64,000 nt of DNA from Marivita hallyeonensis (GTDB taxonomy: Bacteria; Pseudomonadota; Alphaproteobacteria; Rhodobacterales; Rhodobacteraceae), in contig NZ_FQXC01000005.1 in assembly GCF_900129875.1 (NCBI RefSeq), positions 186,001 to 250,000 on the forward strand, given 5' to 3'. How positions within the stretch are numbered: the first letter of the stretch is position 1; every line of letters starts with the position of its first letter. The notes below the pieces were generated by a model. The model was not told the origin of the DNA, made no database searches, and saw only the letters and a program-made list of their open reading frames with translations. Shown one piece after another: positions 17,792 to 27,328 of this stretch. The translations under genes and the position numbers were made by a program.

Positions 17792-18352
17792 ATGCCAATC
17801 GTGGAAGCGCATATCCTTGAAGGGTATAGCGCCACTGAGAAATCCCGGCTGACTTCCGCTCTCACAAATGCGATTCGCTTTGTCGTTCCCGCGCCGGATG
17901 TAGCCATAACCGTGATGCTGCATGAATACCCGTCCGAGGCCTACGCCCGCGGTGGGCAGCATCGCCAGCCCGCTCCGGCGCTGCCCGACCCATCCACGAT
18001 TGTCCGAGACTACCTGACCTCGATGGAGGCGCGCGATCTGGAGGCCGCACAGTCCATGCTGCGGGAGGATTTCCAAATGGTCTTCCCTGCAACCGATCCG
18101 ATGACGCGATTGTCCGAACTGATCGAATGGTCCAAGGCCCGTTACCGATCCGTGAAAAAGACCTACGACGGCTTTGATGCGCTGCACGGCAATGGCGTCG
18201 CGGTTGTTTATGCCCGCGGTACGCTACACGGCGAATGGCTGGATGGTACGCCGTTTGACGGCATCCGCTTCATCGACCGTTTTGAAATTTCGGAAGGCAA
18301 GATCGTACGTCAGGACGTCTGGAACGACATGGGAGAGGTGCGAGCGCAATGA
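17792..18352 (+). CDS. Tautomerase (4-oxalocrotonate-type) fused to SnoaL/NTF2-like domain
   Basis: A two-domain protein of 186 residues. After the initiator comes Pro2 (MPIVEAHILEG), which would become the N-terminal catalytic proline of a 4-oxalocrotonate-tautomerase fold. The text to about residue 55 (SATEKSRLTSALTNAI, then DVAITVMLHEYPSEAYARGG) matches that family. From about residue 65 to the end (TIVRDYLTSMEARDLEAAQSML, then GIRFIDRFEISEGKIV) it reads as an SnoaL-like/NTF2-fold domain. The start at 17792 has GGGGAGGA ahead; longer frames would bury the proline. It leads the operon and overlaps hyuB by four bases. It may isomerise an enol or unsaturated acid early in the pathway; the SnoaL half could be catalytic or binding. 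Confidence 0.78.
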   Translation: MPIVEAHILEGYSATEKSRLTSALTNAIRFVVPAPDVAITVMLHEYPSEAYARGGQHRQPAPALPDPSTIVRDYLTSMEARDLEAAQSMLREDFQMVFPATDPMTRLSELIEWSKARYRSVKKTYDGFDALHGNGVAVVYARGTLHGEWLDGTPFDGIRFIDRFEISEGKIVRQDVWNDMGEVRAQ

Positions 18353-20043
18353 CCGCTGCAATTGACCCGATCACACTGGCGGTTTTGGCCGGGCGCATGG
18401 AGCAGATCGCCGACGAGATGGATGCAACCCTGTTTCGCGCGGCTTTCAACCCTATCATCGCCGAGGCGCACGATGCCTCGCACGGCTTCTACCACGCGTC
18501 CTCGGGCGATACGCTGGTACAGGGCAAGTCCGGTCTACCGATCTTTGTCGGCGTCATGGCGTTTGCCGTTAAGGCGGTCATCGACAAGGCCGCCGAGGCG
18601 GGCGATCTGGCCGATGGGGATATCTACATCTTCAACGATGCCCATATGGGTGGGACTCACCTGTCGGACATGCGGCTTGTGCGACCCTACTTCCGAGACG
18701 GCCAGCTGTTCTGTTACCTGGCCAGTGTCGGGCATTGGCACGATGTCGGCGGTGCGGTGCCGGGGAACTACAACCCGTCCGCGACAGAGGCCTTTCAGGA
18801 GGCGTTCGTCCTGCCCCCGGTCAAACTGGCCAGCGGCGGAGTGATCCAGCAGGACATCATTGACATCCTCATGCGCAACACGCGCCTGCCGCAGTCGGCG
18901 ATGGGCGACCTGAATGGCCAGTTAGGCGCACTCGATCTGGGTGTGAAACGCCTTGATGAATTGCTGGATGAATACGGCGCCGAAACGGTTTCAGCCGCAC
19001 TCGACGCGCTGGGCGACAGGGCGGAGACACTCATGCGGTCCGAATTGTCCGGCCTGCCCGACGGGCGTTGGGAGGCCGTGGATTACCTCGACAATGACGG
19101 GATCACTGATGAGGCTTTGCCGATCAAAGTCGCGCTGGAAATCCATGGCGATCAGATGGTGCTTGATTTCGAGGGCACGGCTCCGGTGACGGCAGGTCCG
19201 GTGAACATTGCCTATCCGACAGCCGTGGCAACGGCCTATGTGGCGATCAAGCACATCTTCCCCGACCTGCCTGCCAATGCAGGCGTCATGCGCCCGATCG
19301 AAGTGCGGGTGCCGGACGGATCACTTCTCTCTGCCGAATTCCCCGCGCCTGTCGGGGGATACACCGAAACCATTTTGCGGATGATCGACGTGATCTTCAG
19401 CGCCGCGTCGCAAGCAGCCCCGGAGCGGGTGGTCGCCAACGCCTACGGCACGATCAATGCCCTTTCCATCGCCGGAAAGCGCGCGAACGGGCAGCGCTGG
19501 GTGATGTTCAGTTTTTACGGCGGTGGTCATGGTGGCAGCATCGAAAGCGACGGCCTGAACCACGGCAACGCGCCGATTTCCACCGCGACCATTCCCCCGA
19601 TGGAGATCCTCGAGGCGGCCTATCCGGTGATGTTCCGTCAATGGGCGCTGCGCCCCGACAGTGCAGGGGCGGGCCAGCATCGCGGCGGGCTTGGGGCGAC
19701 CTACGAGATCGAGGTGCTTGAGGAAAACGCTGAGGCATTCCTGTTCGGTGAACGTGGACGGTTCGCCCCTCAGGGGGTTCAGGGCGGCGGTGACGGGGCA
19801 ATGAACGTGTTTCACTTCGAACAGGCCAGCGGATGGGAGACGCCGCCGCTTGCGTCAAAAATGCTCGGGATCAAGCTAACCAAGGGACAGGCCGTCCGCC
19901 TCGACACACCGGGCGGAGGGGGGTACGGCCCAGCCTCGGACCGCGATCCGCAGCTCGTCGCGCGCGATGTGGCGCTCGGGTATCTGACCGCTGACCTTGC
20001 AACGGAACTCTACGGGTCTGCCTGGCAAGAGGTGTCCGCATGA
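18349..20043 (+). CDS. hyuB: Hydantoinase B/oxoprolinase family protein
   Basis: Subunit of an ATP-dependent ring-opening amidohydrolase of the N-methylhydantoinase/5-oxoprolinase/acetone carboxylase group, 564 residues. HyuB text is clear: DPITLAVLAGRMEQIADEMDATLFRAAFNPIIAEA at the start, GDIYIFNDAHMGGTHLSDM, GHWHDVGGAVPGNY with the metal-binding histidine/aspartate region, and a glycine-rich DTPGGGGYGPASDRDP end. It overlaps its neighbours by four bases at each end (ATGA), so HyuB and HyuA should be made together. The likely substrate is a cyclic imide, lactam or hydantoin, but 2-component HyuAB enzymes are too varied to say which. Confidence 0.92.
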   Translation: MTAAIDPITLAVLAGRMEQIADEMDATLFRAAFNPIIAEAHDASHGFYHASSGDTLVQGKSGLPIFVGVMAFAVKAVIDKAAEAGDLADGDIYIFNDAHMGGTHLSDMRLVRPYFRDGQLFCYLASVGHWHDVGGAVPGNYNPSATEAFQEAFVLPPVKLASGGVIQQDIIDILMRNTRLPQSAMGDLNGQLGALDLGVKRLDELLDEYGAETVSAALDALGDRAETLMRSELSGLPDGRWEAVDYLDNDGITDEALPIKVALEIHGDQMVLDFEGTAPVTAGPVNIAYPTAVATAYVAIKHIFPDLPANAGVMRPIEVRVPDGSLLSAEFPAPVGGYTETILRMIDVIFSAASQAAPERVVANAYGTINALSIAGKRANGQRWVMFSFYGGGHGGSIESDGLNHGNAPISTATIPPMEILEAAYPVMFRQWALRPDSAGAGQHRGGLGATYEIEVLEENAEAFLFGERGRFAPQGVQGGGDGAMNVFHFEQASGWETPPLASKMLGIKLTKGQAVRLDTPGGGGYGPASDRDPQLVARDVALGYLTADLATELYGSAWQEVSA

Positions 20044-22097
20044 GCAAGATGGTGGGCGTGGACGTGGGAGGCACCTTCACTGACGTGTTCGTGCTGGATG
20101 AGGCAACCGGCACAGCCGAAGTGGCCAAGGTGCCCACGACGCGCCCGGATCAGTCGGGCGGGTTTCTGGACGGGATCGGCCAGCAGGTCGACGACCTTTC
20201 CACAGTCGCTGCAGTGGTGCATGGCACCACGGCGGGTACAAATGCTTTGCTTGAACGCAAGGGCGCGAAGATCGGCGTGATCACCACACACGGGCTCCGC
20301 GACGTTCTGGAAATGCGCCGCCGTGACAGACCCCGCACATGGGGTCTCCGCGGCGATTTCGAACCGGTCGTGCCGCGCAATTTGCGCCTGGAGGTGCCCG
20401 AACGCACTTTGGCCGACGGAACGATCCGCACGCCTGTCGATCTGGACGCGGTGAAGGCAGCGGCGCAGGAGTTGATCGATGCCGACTGCAAAGCTGTCGC
20501 CATCCTGTTGGCCAATGCGTATGCCAACCCCGAAAACGAAGCCAAGGCAGTCGAAGCCGTCCGCGCCATGTGGCCGAACGATCATGTGAGCTGTTCGTCG
20601 GAAATTCTGCCGGAGATCCGTGAATTCGAGCGGTTCTCGACCACGGCGCTGAACGCCTATCTGCAACCCGAGGTTTCCGGCTACATCAACCGCCTGGACC
20701 GGGCGCTGACCAAAGGCGGGTTCGACGGCGAATTCATGATCGTGCAGTCGAATGGCGGCGTGATGGGCACGGACACCGCGTGCCGCTTGCCCATCCGAAC
20801 AGCGCTGTCCGGTCCCGCGGCTGGTGTCATCGCCGCAGGGCACATCGCAAAGACAGCCGGTTTTGAGAACGTCATCACGGGCGACATGGGCGGGACGAGC
20901 TTCGACGTGGCGCTGATTGCCAAGGGGCAGTCGATGCTGTCGCCGCAGACCTCCATCGACTTCGGCATGGTGGTCCGCAATCCGATGATCGAGATCACGA
21001 CGATTGGCGCGGGTGGCGGCTCTATCGCTTGGGTCGATAAGGGCGGCCTGCTGAACATTGGCCCCGAAAGCGCAGGATCGACGCCCGGGCCTGTCGCTTA
21101 TGGGCAGGGCAATGATCGACCCACGGTGACGGATGCCAATGTCGTGCTCAGCCGGATTGATCCGGAAAGTCCGATTGGCGGAAAACTGGACCGTTTGGAC
21201 GTGGATGCGGCTGCGACGGCCATCGATACCCATGTCGGGTCTAAACTGGGACTGAGCACCGTCGAAGCGGCTGAAGCGATCCTTCGCGTGGCGAATTCGC
21301 GGATGGCGGGGGCAATCCGGCTTGTCAGCATCGAGCGCGGGTTTGACCCAAAACGCTTTGCCTTCATGCCCTTTGGTGGTGGCGGCGCTTTGCACACCGG
21401 TGCGATCTTGAAAGAGGTCGGGATCGGCAGCGCAATCGTTCCACGCTATCCGGGCGTGACTAGCGCAATGGGGTGTGTCATCGCCGACATGCGGCAGGAT
21501 TTCGTTCAGACGATCAACACTTTGACGGCGACCCTCGACACCGATGCGCTGCGAGATGTGATGCAGCGGCACATCGACGGCGGGATGGCCTTGCTCAACG
21601 CGGCCCGGTCCCGTTTCGAGGCGCGGGACATCGTGGTTGAGCTGGACATGGCCTATGTCGGTCAGACACATACAGTGGCCGTGCCGTTGCCCGTGACGGT
21701 CGATGGCACGACTGTGGCTGCGCCCACCATCGCGGATATCGGTGCGGCGTTCGACGCTGCGTACCAAGCCACGTATGGACGTCTGCTGAAAAACGGCACC
21801 CGCCGGGTGATGAATCTGCGTACTGCGGTGATCGGGCGGCGTCCCAAGTTTGACCTGACAACGCTCGCCCCAAAAGGCGGCGGCGTGGATGCGGCAAAAA
21901 CCGGGACGCGTCAGGTGCATTTCGGCGATACCTGGCACGAGACCACCATCTACAAGCGCCTCGATCTGCCTGTCGGCGCTGAGATATCTGGCCCTGCGAT
22001 CCTCGTGCAGCCGGACACCACGGTGTTGGTGGACCCCGGCTTGTCCGCGCGGGTGGACACCTACGGCAACACGATCATCACAAGGGACGAGGAGTGA
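20040..22097 (+). CDS. hyuA: Hydantoinase A/oxoprolinase family protein
   Basis: ATP-binding partner of HyuB, 685 residues, of the actin-like ATPase fold. Phosphate-1 motif VDVGGTFTDVFVLDE stands at residues about 5-19, followed by VHGTTAGTNALLERKGAKIGVITTHGLRDVLEM, then QSNGGVMG, SGPAAGVIAAGHIA and the phosphate-2 motif GDMGGTSFDVALI near residue 281. Activation of the amide oxygen by ATP permits opening of a stable ring. The gene runs directly from hyuB and is followed after three bases by the isochorismatase-fold gene, recalling the N-methylhydantoin to N-carbamoylsarcosine route where a similar pair is followed by an amidase of that fold. Confidence 0.93.
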   Translation: MSKMVGVDVGGTFTDVFVLDEATGTAEVAKVPTTRPDQSGGFLDGIGQQVDDLSTVAAVVHGTTAGTNALLERKGAKIGVITTHGLRDVLEMRRRDRPRTWGLRGDFEPVVPRNLRLEVPERTLADGTIRTPVDLDAVKAAAQELIDADCKAVAILLANAYANPENEAKAVEAVRAMWPNDHVSCSSEILPEIREFERFSTTALNAYLQPEVSGYINRLDRALTKGGFDGEFMIVQSNGGVMGTDTACRLPIRTALSGPAAGVIAAGHIAKTAGFENVITGDMGGTSFDVALIAKGQSMLSPQTSIDFGMVVRNPMIEITTIGAGGGSIAWVDKGGLLNIGPESAGSTPGPVAYGQGNDRPTVTDANVVLSRIDPESPIGGKLDRLDVDAAATAIDTHVGSKLGLSTVEAAEAILRVANSRMAGAIRLVSIERGFDPKRFAFMPFGGGGALHTGAILKEVGIGSAIVPRYPGVTSAMGCVIADMRQDFVQTINTLTATLDTDALRDVMQRHIDGGMALLNAARSRFEARDIVVELDMAYVGQTHTVAVPLPVTVDGTTVAAPTIADIGAAFDAAYQATYGRLLKNGTRRVMNLRTAVIGRRPKFDLTTLAPKGGGVDAAKTGTRQVHFGDTWHETTIYKRLDLPVGAEISGPAILVQPDTTVLVDPGLSARVDTYGNTIITRDEE

Positions 22098-22100
22098 CAC

Positions 22101-22706
22101 ATGGCACATGAGATCGACCCAAAACGCACCGCTCTCCTGACCATCGATCTGCAAAACGACTTTCTGCATCCCGAAGGTGCCTACGGCCGTGCCGGACAGA
22201 CGGCTGAGGCAATCGCGGCCTTACCCGCCCGGATCAAACCCGTGGTCGATGCGCTGCGGACCAAAGGCGGGACGTACATCAGCGCACAGTTCACGTTGGT
22301 GCCTGGACCGGGGGAGGAACCACTGATCGCGCCGCACCTGAAAGAGCTGCGACCGTTCCTTGGCAAGGGCGACTTCGCACCGGGGAAATTCGGCCATGCG
22401 CTGGTCAATACACTTGCTCCGGCGGATTACACGGTCGAGAAGGTGGCCTATTCCGCCCTCTACCAGACCCGGTTGGAATACATTCTCCGGGCGTTGAACA
22501 TCGATACGCTGATCATCGGGGGGATTGTGACCAATGGCGGTGTCGCAAGCACCGTACGTGACGCCCATCTACGCAACATTCACACGATACTGCTTTCGGA
22601 CGGTTGCGCAGCGTTCAAGCAAGAGGTGCATGACGCCACACTCGTTTCCCTCGGTTCGATTTGTCCGAACGTTACCTGCGCCGAAATGGTGGACTTGCTG
22701 TCATGA
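22101..22706 (+). CDS. Isochorismatase-fold hydrolase lacking the catalytic cysteine
   Basis: Cytoplasmic alpha/beta protein of 201 residues. Family text LLTIDLQNDFLHPEGAYGR gives the acidic residue D16; K114 lies in TVEKVAYSAL. The position normally holding the nucleophile (T-[ND]-x-C-V) reads T144-N-G-G147-V, so glycine replaces cysteine. Amidases of this fold (N-carbamoylsarcosine amidase, nicotinamidase, maleamate amidase) need the cysteine; true isochorismatases do without it. The neighbours predict an amidase, the active site does not. It may cleave an enol ether or otherwise act by acid-base catalysis. Overlaps the next gene by four bases. Confidence 0.85.
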   Translation: MAHEIDPKRTALLTIDLQNDFLHPEGAYGRAGQTAEAIAALPARIKPVVDALRTKGGTYISAQFTLVPGPGEEPLIAPHLKELRPFLGKGDFAPGKFGHALVNTLAPADYTVEKVAYSALYQTRLEYILRALNIDTLIIGGIVTNGGVASTVRDAHLRNIHTILLSDGCAAFKQEVHDATLVSLGSICPNVTCAEMVDLLS

Positions 22707-23572
22707 ACCTGAAAACGCGCCTTTCGTCGAATGAGATCCTGGTCGCGCCAGGCGTTTTTGACGCGCTGACCGCCGCGCTTGCCGAACAGGCTGGGTTCGA
22801 AGCGCTTTACCTCAGCGGCGCCGCAGTGGCCTATACCCGGCTCGGCCGCCCGGATATCGGTCTGACATCGGTCAGCGAGATGGCGGACACCATGGCGTTG
22901 ATCCGGGATCGCGTAGACCTGCCGGTCATCATCGATGCCGACACAGGTTTCGGGAACGCCTTGAACGCACAGCGCACGATGCGTGTGTACGAACGGGCTG
23001 GGGCAAATGCGTTGCAAATCGAAGATCAGACCTACCCCAAGCGCTGCGGGCACCTTGCGGACAAGTCTCTCATTCCGAAGGCGGAAATGGTCGGCAAGAT
23101 CGCCGCGATGGCCGATGCGCGGGCGCGTGAAGAAACGCTGATCATCGCGCGTACGGATGCGGTGGCTGTAGACGGGTTTGACGCAGCGATGGACCGGGCG
23201 GACGCCTATGTCGCGGCCGGGGCAGATGTTCTGTTTATCGAAGCTTTGCGTTCTGTTGATGAAATGAAAACGGTGACAGAACGGTTTAAAGACCGCGTAC
23301 CTTTGCTGGCGAACATGGTTGAAGGTGGAGCAACGCCGATTCAGAGCGCCGAAGATTTGCAAGCGATGGGTTTTTCCGTCGTGATCTTTCCCGGCGGCAT
23401 CGTGCGTGCGCTGGCCCGCACGGCTGAAGCGTATTTCGGCAGCCTGAAGGCAAACGGCAGCAACCGCCCGTTTGCAGACCGCATGTTCGATTTCGGCGGG
23501 TTGAACGACCGACTTGGCACAGATGCCATGCTGGCTGCGGGCAAGCGCTACGAACACGGGGGCGGCGACTGA
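22703..23572 (+). CDS. Isocitrate lyase/PEP mutase-family C-C lyase
   Basis: Mg-dependent lyase of 289 residues in the family of methylisocitrate lyase, 2,3-dimethylmalate lyase, oxaloacetate decarboxylase and PEP mutase. Seen are APGVFDALTAALAEQAGFEALYLSGAAVA at the N-terminus, metal-site DADTGFGN (D78, D80), IEDQTYPKRCGHL with C115 of the KRCGH catalytic loop found in true lyases, and ARTDA. The KRCGH loop argues for a C-C bond cleavage giving pyruvate or glyoxylate plus an acid. It starts at 22703, overlapping the previous stop. With the LeuCD-type hydratase it could form a hydration-then-cleavage pair. Confidence 0.9.
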   Translation: MNLKTRLSSNEILVAPGVFDALTAALAEQAGFEALYLSGAAVAYTRLGRPDIGLTSVSEMADTMALIRDRVDLPVIIDADTGFGNALNAQRTMRVYERAGANALQIEDQTYPKRCGHLADKSLIPKAEMVGKIAAMADARAREETLIIARTDAVAVDGFDAAMDRADAYVAAGADVLFIEALRSVDEMKTVTERFKDRVPLLANMVEGGATPIQSAEDLQAMGFSVVIFPGGIVRALARTAEAYFGSLKANGSNRPFADRMFDFGGLNDRLGTDAMLAAGKRYEHGGGD

Positions 23573-23575
23573 TCC

Positions 23576-24967
23576 ATGCCCGTTTTGCCGCCCCCATCGA
23601 CTGGTTTCGATCTTGACGTGCCGATCTTAATCGTCGGCGCGGGTGCATGTGGCTTGGTGGCCGCTCTTTCCGCAACGGATGCCGGTGCAGAGGTGCTGGT
23701 GGTCGAGGCGGATGCGGCACCTTCGGGGTCAACCGCGTTGTCTGCGGGGCTCATCCCTGCCGCCGGAACGCGATTTCAAATCGACGCCGGGATCGACGAC
23801 AATGCTCGTCTGTTTGCTCAGGACATCCAGAAGAAGGCGAAGGGCGAGAATCCACAGGCCTTGGTCGATTTGCTTGCCGATCGTTCGGGGGATGTGATCG
23901 AATGGCTGGCGGACCGGTTCGATCTTCCCTTCTCGGTGGTGACCGATTTCGACTATCCCGGCCATTCCCGCCGCCGCATGCATGGACTTCCCACCCGCGC
24001 CGGACGCGAGTTGGTCGACCGATTGCGAAGCGCCTGCGAAGCGCAGGGGATCGATATCATCTGCAATCGCCGCGCAACGTCGCTTTTTGTCGAAGGCGAC
24101 CGTATCCTGGGCATCCAGTTGGAAAGCCCGACCGGCACGGAAACCTTGGGGTGCAGCGCGCTGATCCTCGCGTGCAACGGGTTCGGCGGGAACCGCGACA
24201 TGGTCCGCGAGTACATGCCTGAGATCGAAAATGCAGTTTGGTTCGGCCATGACTTTAATCAAGGCGATGCCGTCACCTGGGGCGACGCGCTGGGCGCGGA
24301 AACGCTGCATCTGAGCGCGTATCAGGGCCACGGAAATGTCGCGCATCCGCAGGGCATACTGATCACCTGGGCGGTGATCACGCAAGGCGGGGTGCAGGTG
24401 AACCTGAGGGGAGGGCGCTTCTGGGACGAGAGCCAGGGCTATTCCGAAGCCGCACGCGCAGTTCTGGCCCAGCCAGATAGCGTTGCTTGGACGATTTTTG
24501 ACAGCCGTATCGCGGCCATCGCGCGCCAATTCCAGGATTTCAAGGACGCTGAGGCCGTCGGTGCGATCCGTACCGCAGAGACGCTTGCAGACCTCGCAAA
24601 CGTTACCAACCTGCCGGAAGACGCGCTGGCAACGACGCTAAACGCGCTTCCGACGGATGGAGAAGACGTGTTCGGACGCCAATTTTCTGCCCCCCCGCTT
24701 CGATCACCGTATTGCGCGGTCAAGGTGACCGGCGCCTTGTTTCACACGCAAGGGGGGCTCAAGATTGATGACACCGCGCGGGTCATCCGCAAGAGCGGCG
24801 GCGTTTTCCCGAACCTGTTTGCGGCGGGTGGGGCTGCTGTGGGCGTCTCGGGATCAGGCGACAGCGGATATCTTTCAGGAAACGGACTTCTGGCCGCAAC
24901 GGTCCTCGGGCACATCGCCGGAGCTGAAGCGGCGTACGACATGAAAAAGGAGATGCCAAATGCTTGA
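23576..24967 (+). CDS. FAD-dependent oxidoreductase, fumarate reductase/3-ketosteroid dehydrogenase type
   Basis: Flavoprotein, 463 residues, of the FAD_binding_2 group (fumarate reductase, succinate and ketosteroid dehydrogenases). Rossmann motif [29 protein letters not shown] begins near residue 17; [17 protein letters not shown] follows, and the C-terminal FAD contact reads [26 protein letters not shown]. No signal peptide or heme motifs, so it is probably a soluble cytoplasmic dehydrogenase or reductase of an alpha,beta C-C bond. It starts three bases after the lyase gene and overlaps the acyl-CoA dehydrogenase by eight bases. Confidence 0.87.
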   Translation: MPVLPPPSTGFDLDVPILIVGAGACGLVAALSATDAGAEVLVVEADAAPSGSTALSAGLIPAAGTRFQIDAGIDDNARLFAQDIQKKAKGENPQALVDLLADRSGDVIEWLADRFDLPFSVVTDFDYPGHSRRRMHGLPTRAGRELVDRLRSACEAQGIDIICNRRATSLFVEGDRILGIQLESPTGTETLGCSALILACNGFGGNRDMVREYMPEIENAVWFGHDFNQGDAVTWGDALGAETLHLSAYQGHGNVAHPQGILITWAVITQGGVQVNLRGGRFWDESQGYSEAARAVLAQPDSVAWTIFDSRIAAIARQFQDFKDAEAVGAIRTAETLADLANVTNLPEDALATTLNALPTDGEDVFGRQFSAPPLRSPYCAVKVTGALFHTQGGLKIDDTARVIRKSGGVFPNLFAAGGAAVGVSGSGDSGYLSGNGLLAATVLGHIAGAEAAYDMKKEMPNA

Positions 24968-26174
24968 TGCATCACACTCGGGCCACGGCCCATCGCTTGC
25001 GAAATTCGACTGGGAAGACCCGCTTCACCTGCGGGCTGCGCTTGAAGAAGAAGAGCGCATGATCGCAGACAGCGCTGCTGCTTATGCGACGGACAAGCTG
25101 CTGCCGCGGGTGTCCGACATGTATCTGAACGAAGGCGTTGCGCCCGAGATCTTTGCGGAGATGGGCGAGATGGGTCTGCTCGGCGTGACCATCCCCGAAG
25201 ACTTCGGCGGGCTGGGCGCGGGCTATGTGAGCTACGGCCTTGTCGCGCGCGAGGTTGAACGGATCGACAGCGGCTTCCGGTCGATGATGAGCGTGCAAAG
25301 CTCTCTCGTCATGTACCCGATCCACGCCTACGGCACCGAAGAGCAACGTCGGAAATACCTGCCCGGACTGGCGGCCGGTACGTTGATCGGGTGCTTTGGC
25401 CTGACCGAACCCGATGCCGGGTCCGATCCCGCGGGCATGAAGACCGTCGCGCGCAAAACGGACGGCGGCTATGTTCTGAACGGTGCGAAAATGTGGATCT
25501 CGAACAGCCCGATTGCGGATGTGTTCGTCGTCTGGGCCAAGTCTGACGCGCACGGCGGCAAGATCCGGGGTTTTGTTCTCGACAAAGGGATGAAGGGCCT
25601 CTCTGCACCGAAGATCAATGGCAAGCTGTCCCTTCGCGCGTCCATCACGGGTGAGATCGTGATGGACAACGTGGAAGTCGGCGAAGACGCTCTGCTTCCC
25701 GGTGTTGAGGGCCTGAAGGGTCCGTTCGGCTGCCTCAATCGCGCGCGCTATGGCATCGCCTGGGGCGTGATGGGCGCAGCCGAGGATTGTTGGCATCGTG
25801 CGCGTCAATATGGTCTGGACCGGACGCAATTCGGTCGCCCGCTGGCACAGACGCAATTGTTCCAGAAGAAGCTCGCCGATATGCAGACCGAGATCACACT
25901 CGGTTTGCAGGCGGCATTGCAGGTGGGTCGGATGCTTGACGCGGGCACTGCCGCGCCAGAGGCCATCAGCCTGATCAAGCGCAACAATTGCGGCAAGGCG
26001 TTGGACATCGCCCGTCACGCGCGCGACATGCATGGTGGCAATGGCATCATGGCCGAATACCATGTCATGCGCCACGCGCAGAACCTCGAAACGGTGAACA
26101 CCTACGAAGGCACGCATGATGTGCATGCGTTGATCCTTGGTCGTGCGCAAACGGGACTGCAGGCGTTTTTCTGA
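24960..26174 (+). CDS. Acyl-CoA dehydrogenase, glutaryl-CoA dehydrogenase-like
   Basis: FAD enzyme of 404 residues that introduces a double bond into an acyl-CoA, and in the glutaryl-CoA subgroup also decarboxylates it. Features in order: [20 protein letters not shown] (GcdH-like N-terminus), [59 protein letters not shown], and the C-terminal [15 protein letters not shown] with catalytic base E383. Pairing with a class III CoA-transferase, overlapped by one base, is the classic glutarate arrangement, so the pathway may pass through glutarate or a close relative. The cognate ETF is not in the window. Confidence 0.93.
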   Translation: MLDASHSGHGPSLAKFDWEDPLHLRAALEEEERMIADSAAAYATDKLLPRVSDMYLNEGVAPEIFAEMGEMGLLGVTIPEDFGGLGAGYVSYGLVAREVERIDSGFRSMMSVQSSLVMYPIHAYGTEEQRRKYLPGLAAGTLIGCFGLTEPDAGSDPAGMKTVARKTDGGYVLNGAKMWISNSPIADVFVVWAKSDAHGGKIRGFVLDKGMKGLSAPKINGKLSLRASITGEIVMDNVEVGEDALLPGVEGLKGPFGCLNRARYGIAWGVMGAAEDCWHRARQYGLDRTQFGRPLAQTQLFQKKLADMQTEITLGLQAALQVGRMLDAGTAAPEAISLIKRNNCGKALDIARHARDMHGGNGIMAEYHVMRHAQNLETVNTYEGTHDVHALILGRAQTGLQAFF

Positions 26175-27328
26175 TGCCGGCACCGCTCGAAGGTCTCAAG
26201 GTTCTCGAATTGGCCCGCATCCTTGCCGGGCCAATTGTCGGACAGACGCTGGCTGACCTTGGCGCAACCGTTATCAAGGTCGAAAGCCCCAAAGGCGACG
26301 ATACGCGCAGCTGGGGCCCCCCGTTCATCGAACGCGAGGGCGAGGATGCGCCGTCCGCCGCGTATTTCTACAGCTGCAACCGGGGTAAGTACTCTGTCAC
26401 GGCGGACCTTGCGACGGAAGAGGGCAGGGCATTCGTGACCGATCTCGCCCGCGACGCGGATGTGTTGATCGAGAACTTCAAGGTGGGCGGGCTCGCGAAA
26501 TACGGTCTGGACTATGCCAGCTTGTCCAACGCAAACCCGCGATTGGTGTATTGTTCAATCACGGGGTTCGGACAGACCGGCCCCTACGCTGACCGAGCGG
26601 GATACGACTACCTTGTTCAAGGCATGTCGGGTCTCATGTCGATCACCGGCGATCCCAACGGCGAGCCGCAGAAAGTCGGCGTTGCCGTGACAGACATCTA
26701 CACCGGGCTCTATTCCGTCATCGCGATCCAAGCTGCGTTGACCGCGCGCGAAAAGACCGGAAAAGGCCAGCATATCGACATGAGCCTTTTGGATGCCGGC
26801 ACCGGCTCTTTGGCCAATCAGGCGATGAACTTTCTTGCAACGGGTCAGTCGCCCAAACGAATGGGAAACCAGCATCCAAACATCGTACCCTACGAGGTGT
26901 TCCCGGTCTCCGACGGCGATATCATCATCGCGGCGGGCAACGATCGCCAGTTTCAGGGTCTATGCGAGGTGCTTGGCCGACAGGACCTTGCCACCGTTCC
27001 CGACTATGAAACCAACGCAGGCCGTGTCAAAAACCGCGAGCTCTTGGTGCCGCTTCTGAAAAATGAGACAGCCAGTTGGACGAAGTCCGACCTGCTCGCG
27101 GCATTGAAAGGACAGAAAGTGCCCGCATCGCCGATCAACACGGTCGAAGAGGTCTTCTCCGATCCCCAGATCGCTCACCGCGAGATGCAGATCACTCCCG
27201 AAGGCATCCCAGGCGTCCGTACCCCCATTACCTTCAGCGACGCCGACCTCGCCCTCACCAAATCCGCGCCACTTCTTGGCGCCCATACCGAGGAGGTGCG
27301 CCAGAGGGGGTGGTTCATTGGCGGCTAA
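26174..27328 (+). CDS. CaiB/BaiF family (class III) CoA-transferase
   Basis: Transfers CoA between acids, 384 residues. Text at the start (LEGLKVLELARILAGPIVGQTLADLGATVIKVE) is diagnostic, D174 in VTDIYTGLYS is the family's catalytic aspartate that forms the mixed anhydride, and GKGQHIDMSLLDA follows as usual. Next to a glutaryl-CoA-dehydrogenase-like gene, the nearest known role is succinyl-CoA:dicarboxylate CoA-transferase (glutarate type). The start overlaps the previous stop by one base (TGATG). It ends the eight-gene operon; only 97 bases separate it from the convergent iclR-type gene. Confidence 0.92.
   Translation: MPAPLEGLKVLELARILAGPIVGQTLADLGATVIKVESPKGDDTRSWGPPFIEREGEDAPSAAYFYSCNRGKYSVTADLATEEGRAFVTDLARDADVLIENFKVGGLAKYGLDYASLSNANPRLVYCSITGFGQTGPYADRAGYDYLVQGMSGLMSITGDPNGEPQKVGVAVTDIYTGLYSVIAIQAALTAREKTGKGQHIDMSLLDAGTGSLANQAMNFLATGQSPKRMGNQHPNIVPYEVFPVSDGDIIIAAGNDRQFQGLCEVLGRQDLATVPDYETNAGRVKNRELLVPLLKNETASWTKSDLLAALKGQKVPASPINTVEEVFSDPQIAHREMQITPEGIPGVRTPITFSDADLALTKSAPLLGAHTEEVRQRGWFIGG

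Noticed and set aside
20010-22169. 719-codon open frame on the minus strand opposite hyuA
   Set aside because: No family text, rich in His/Arg/Asp typical of antisense frames in GC-rich DNA, and the plus strand encodes a textbook HyuA.
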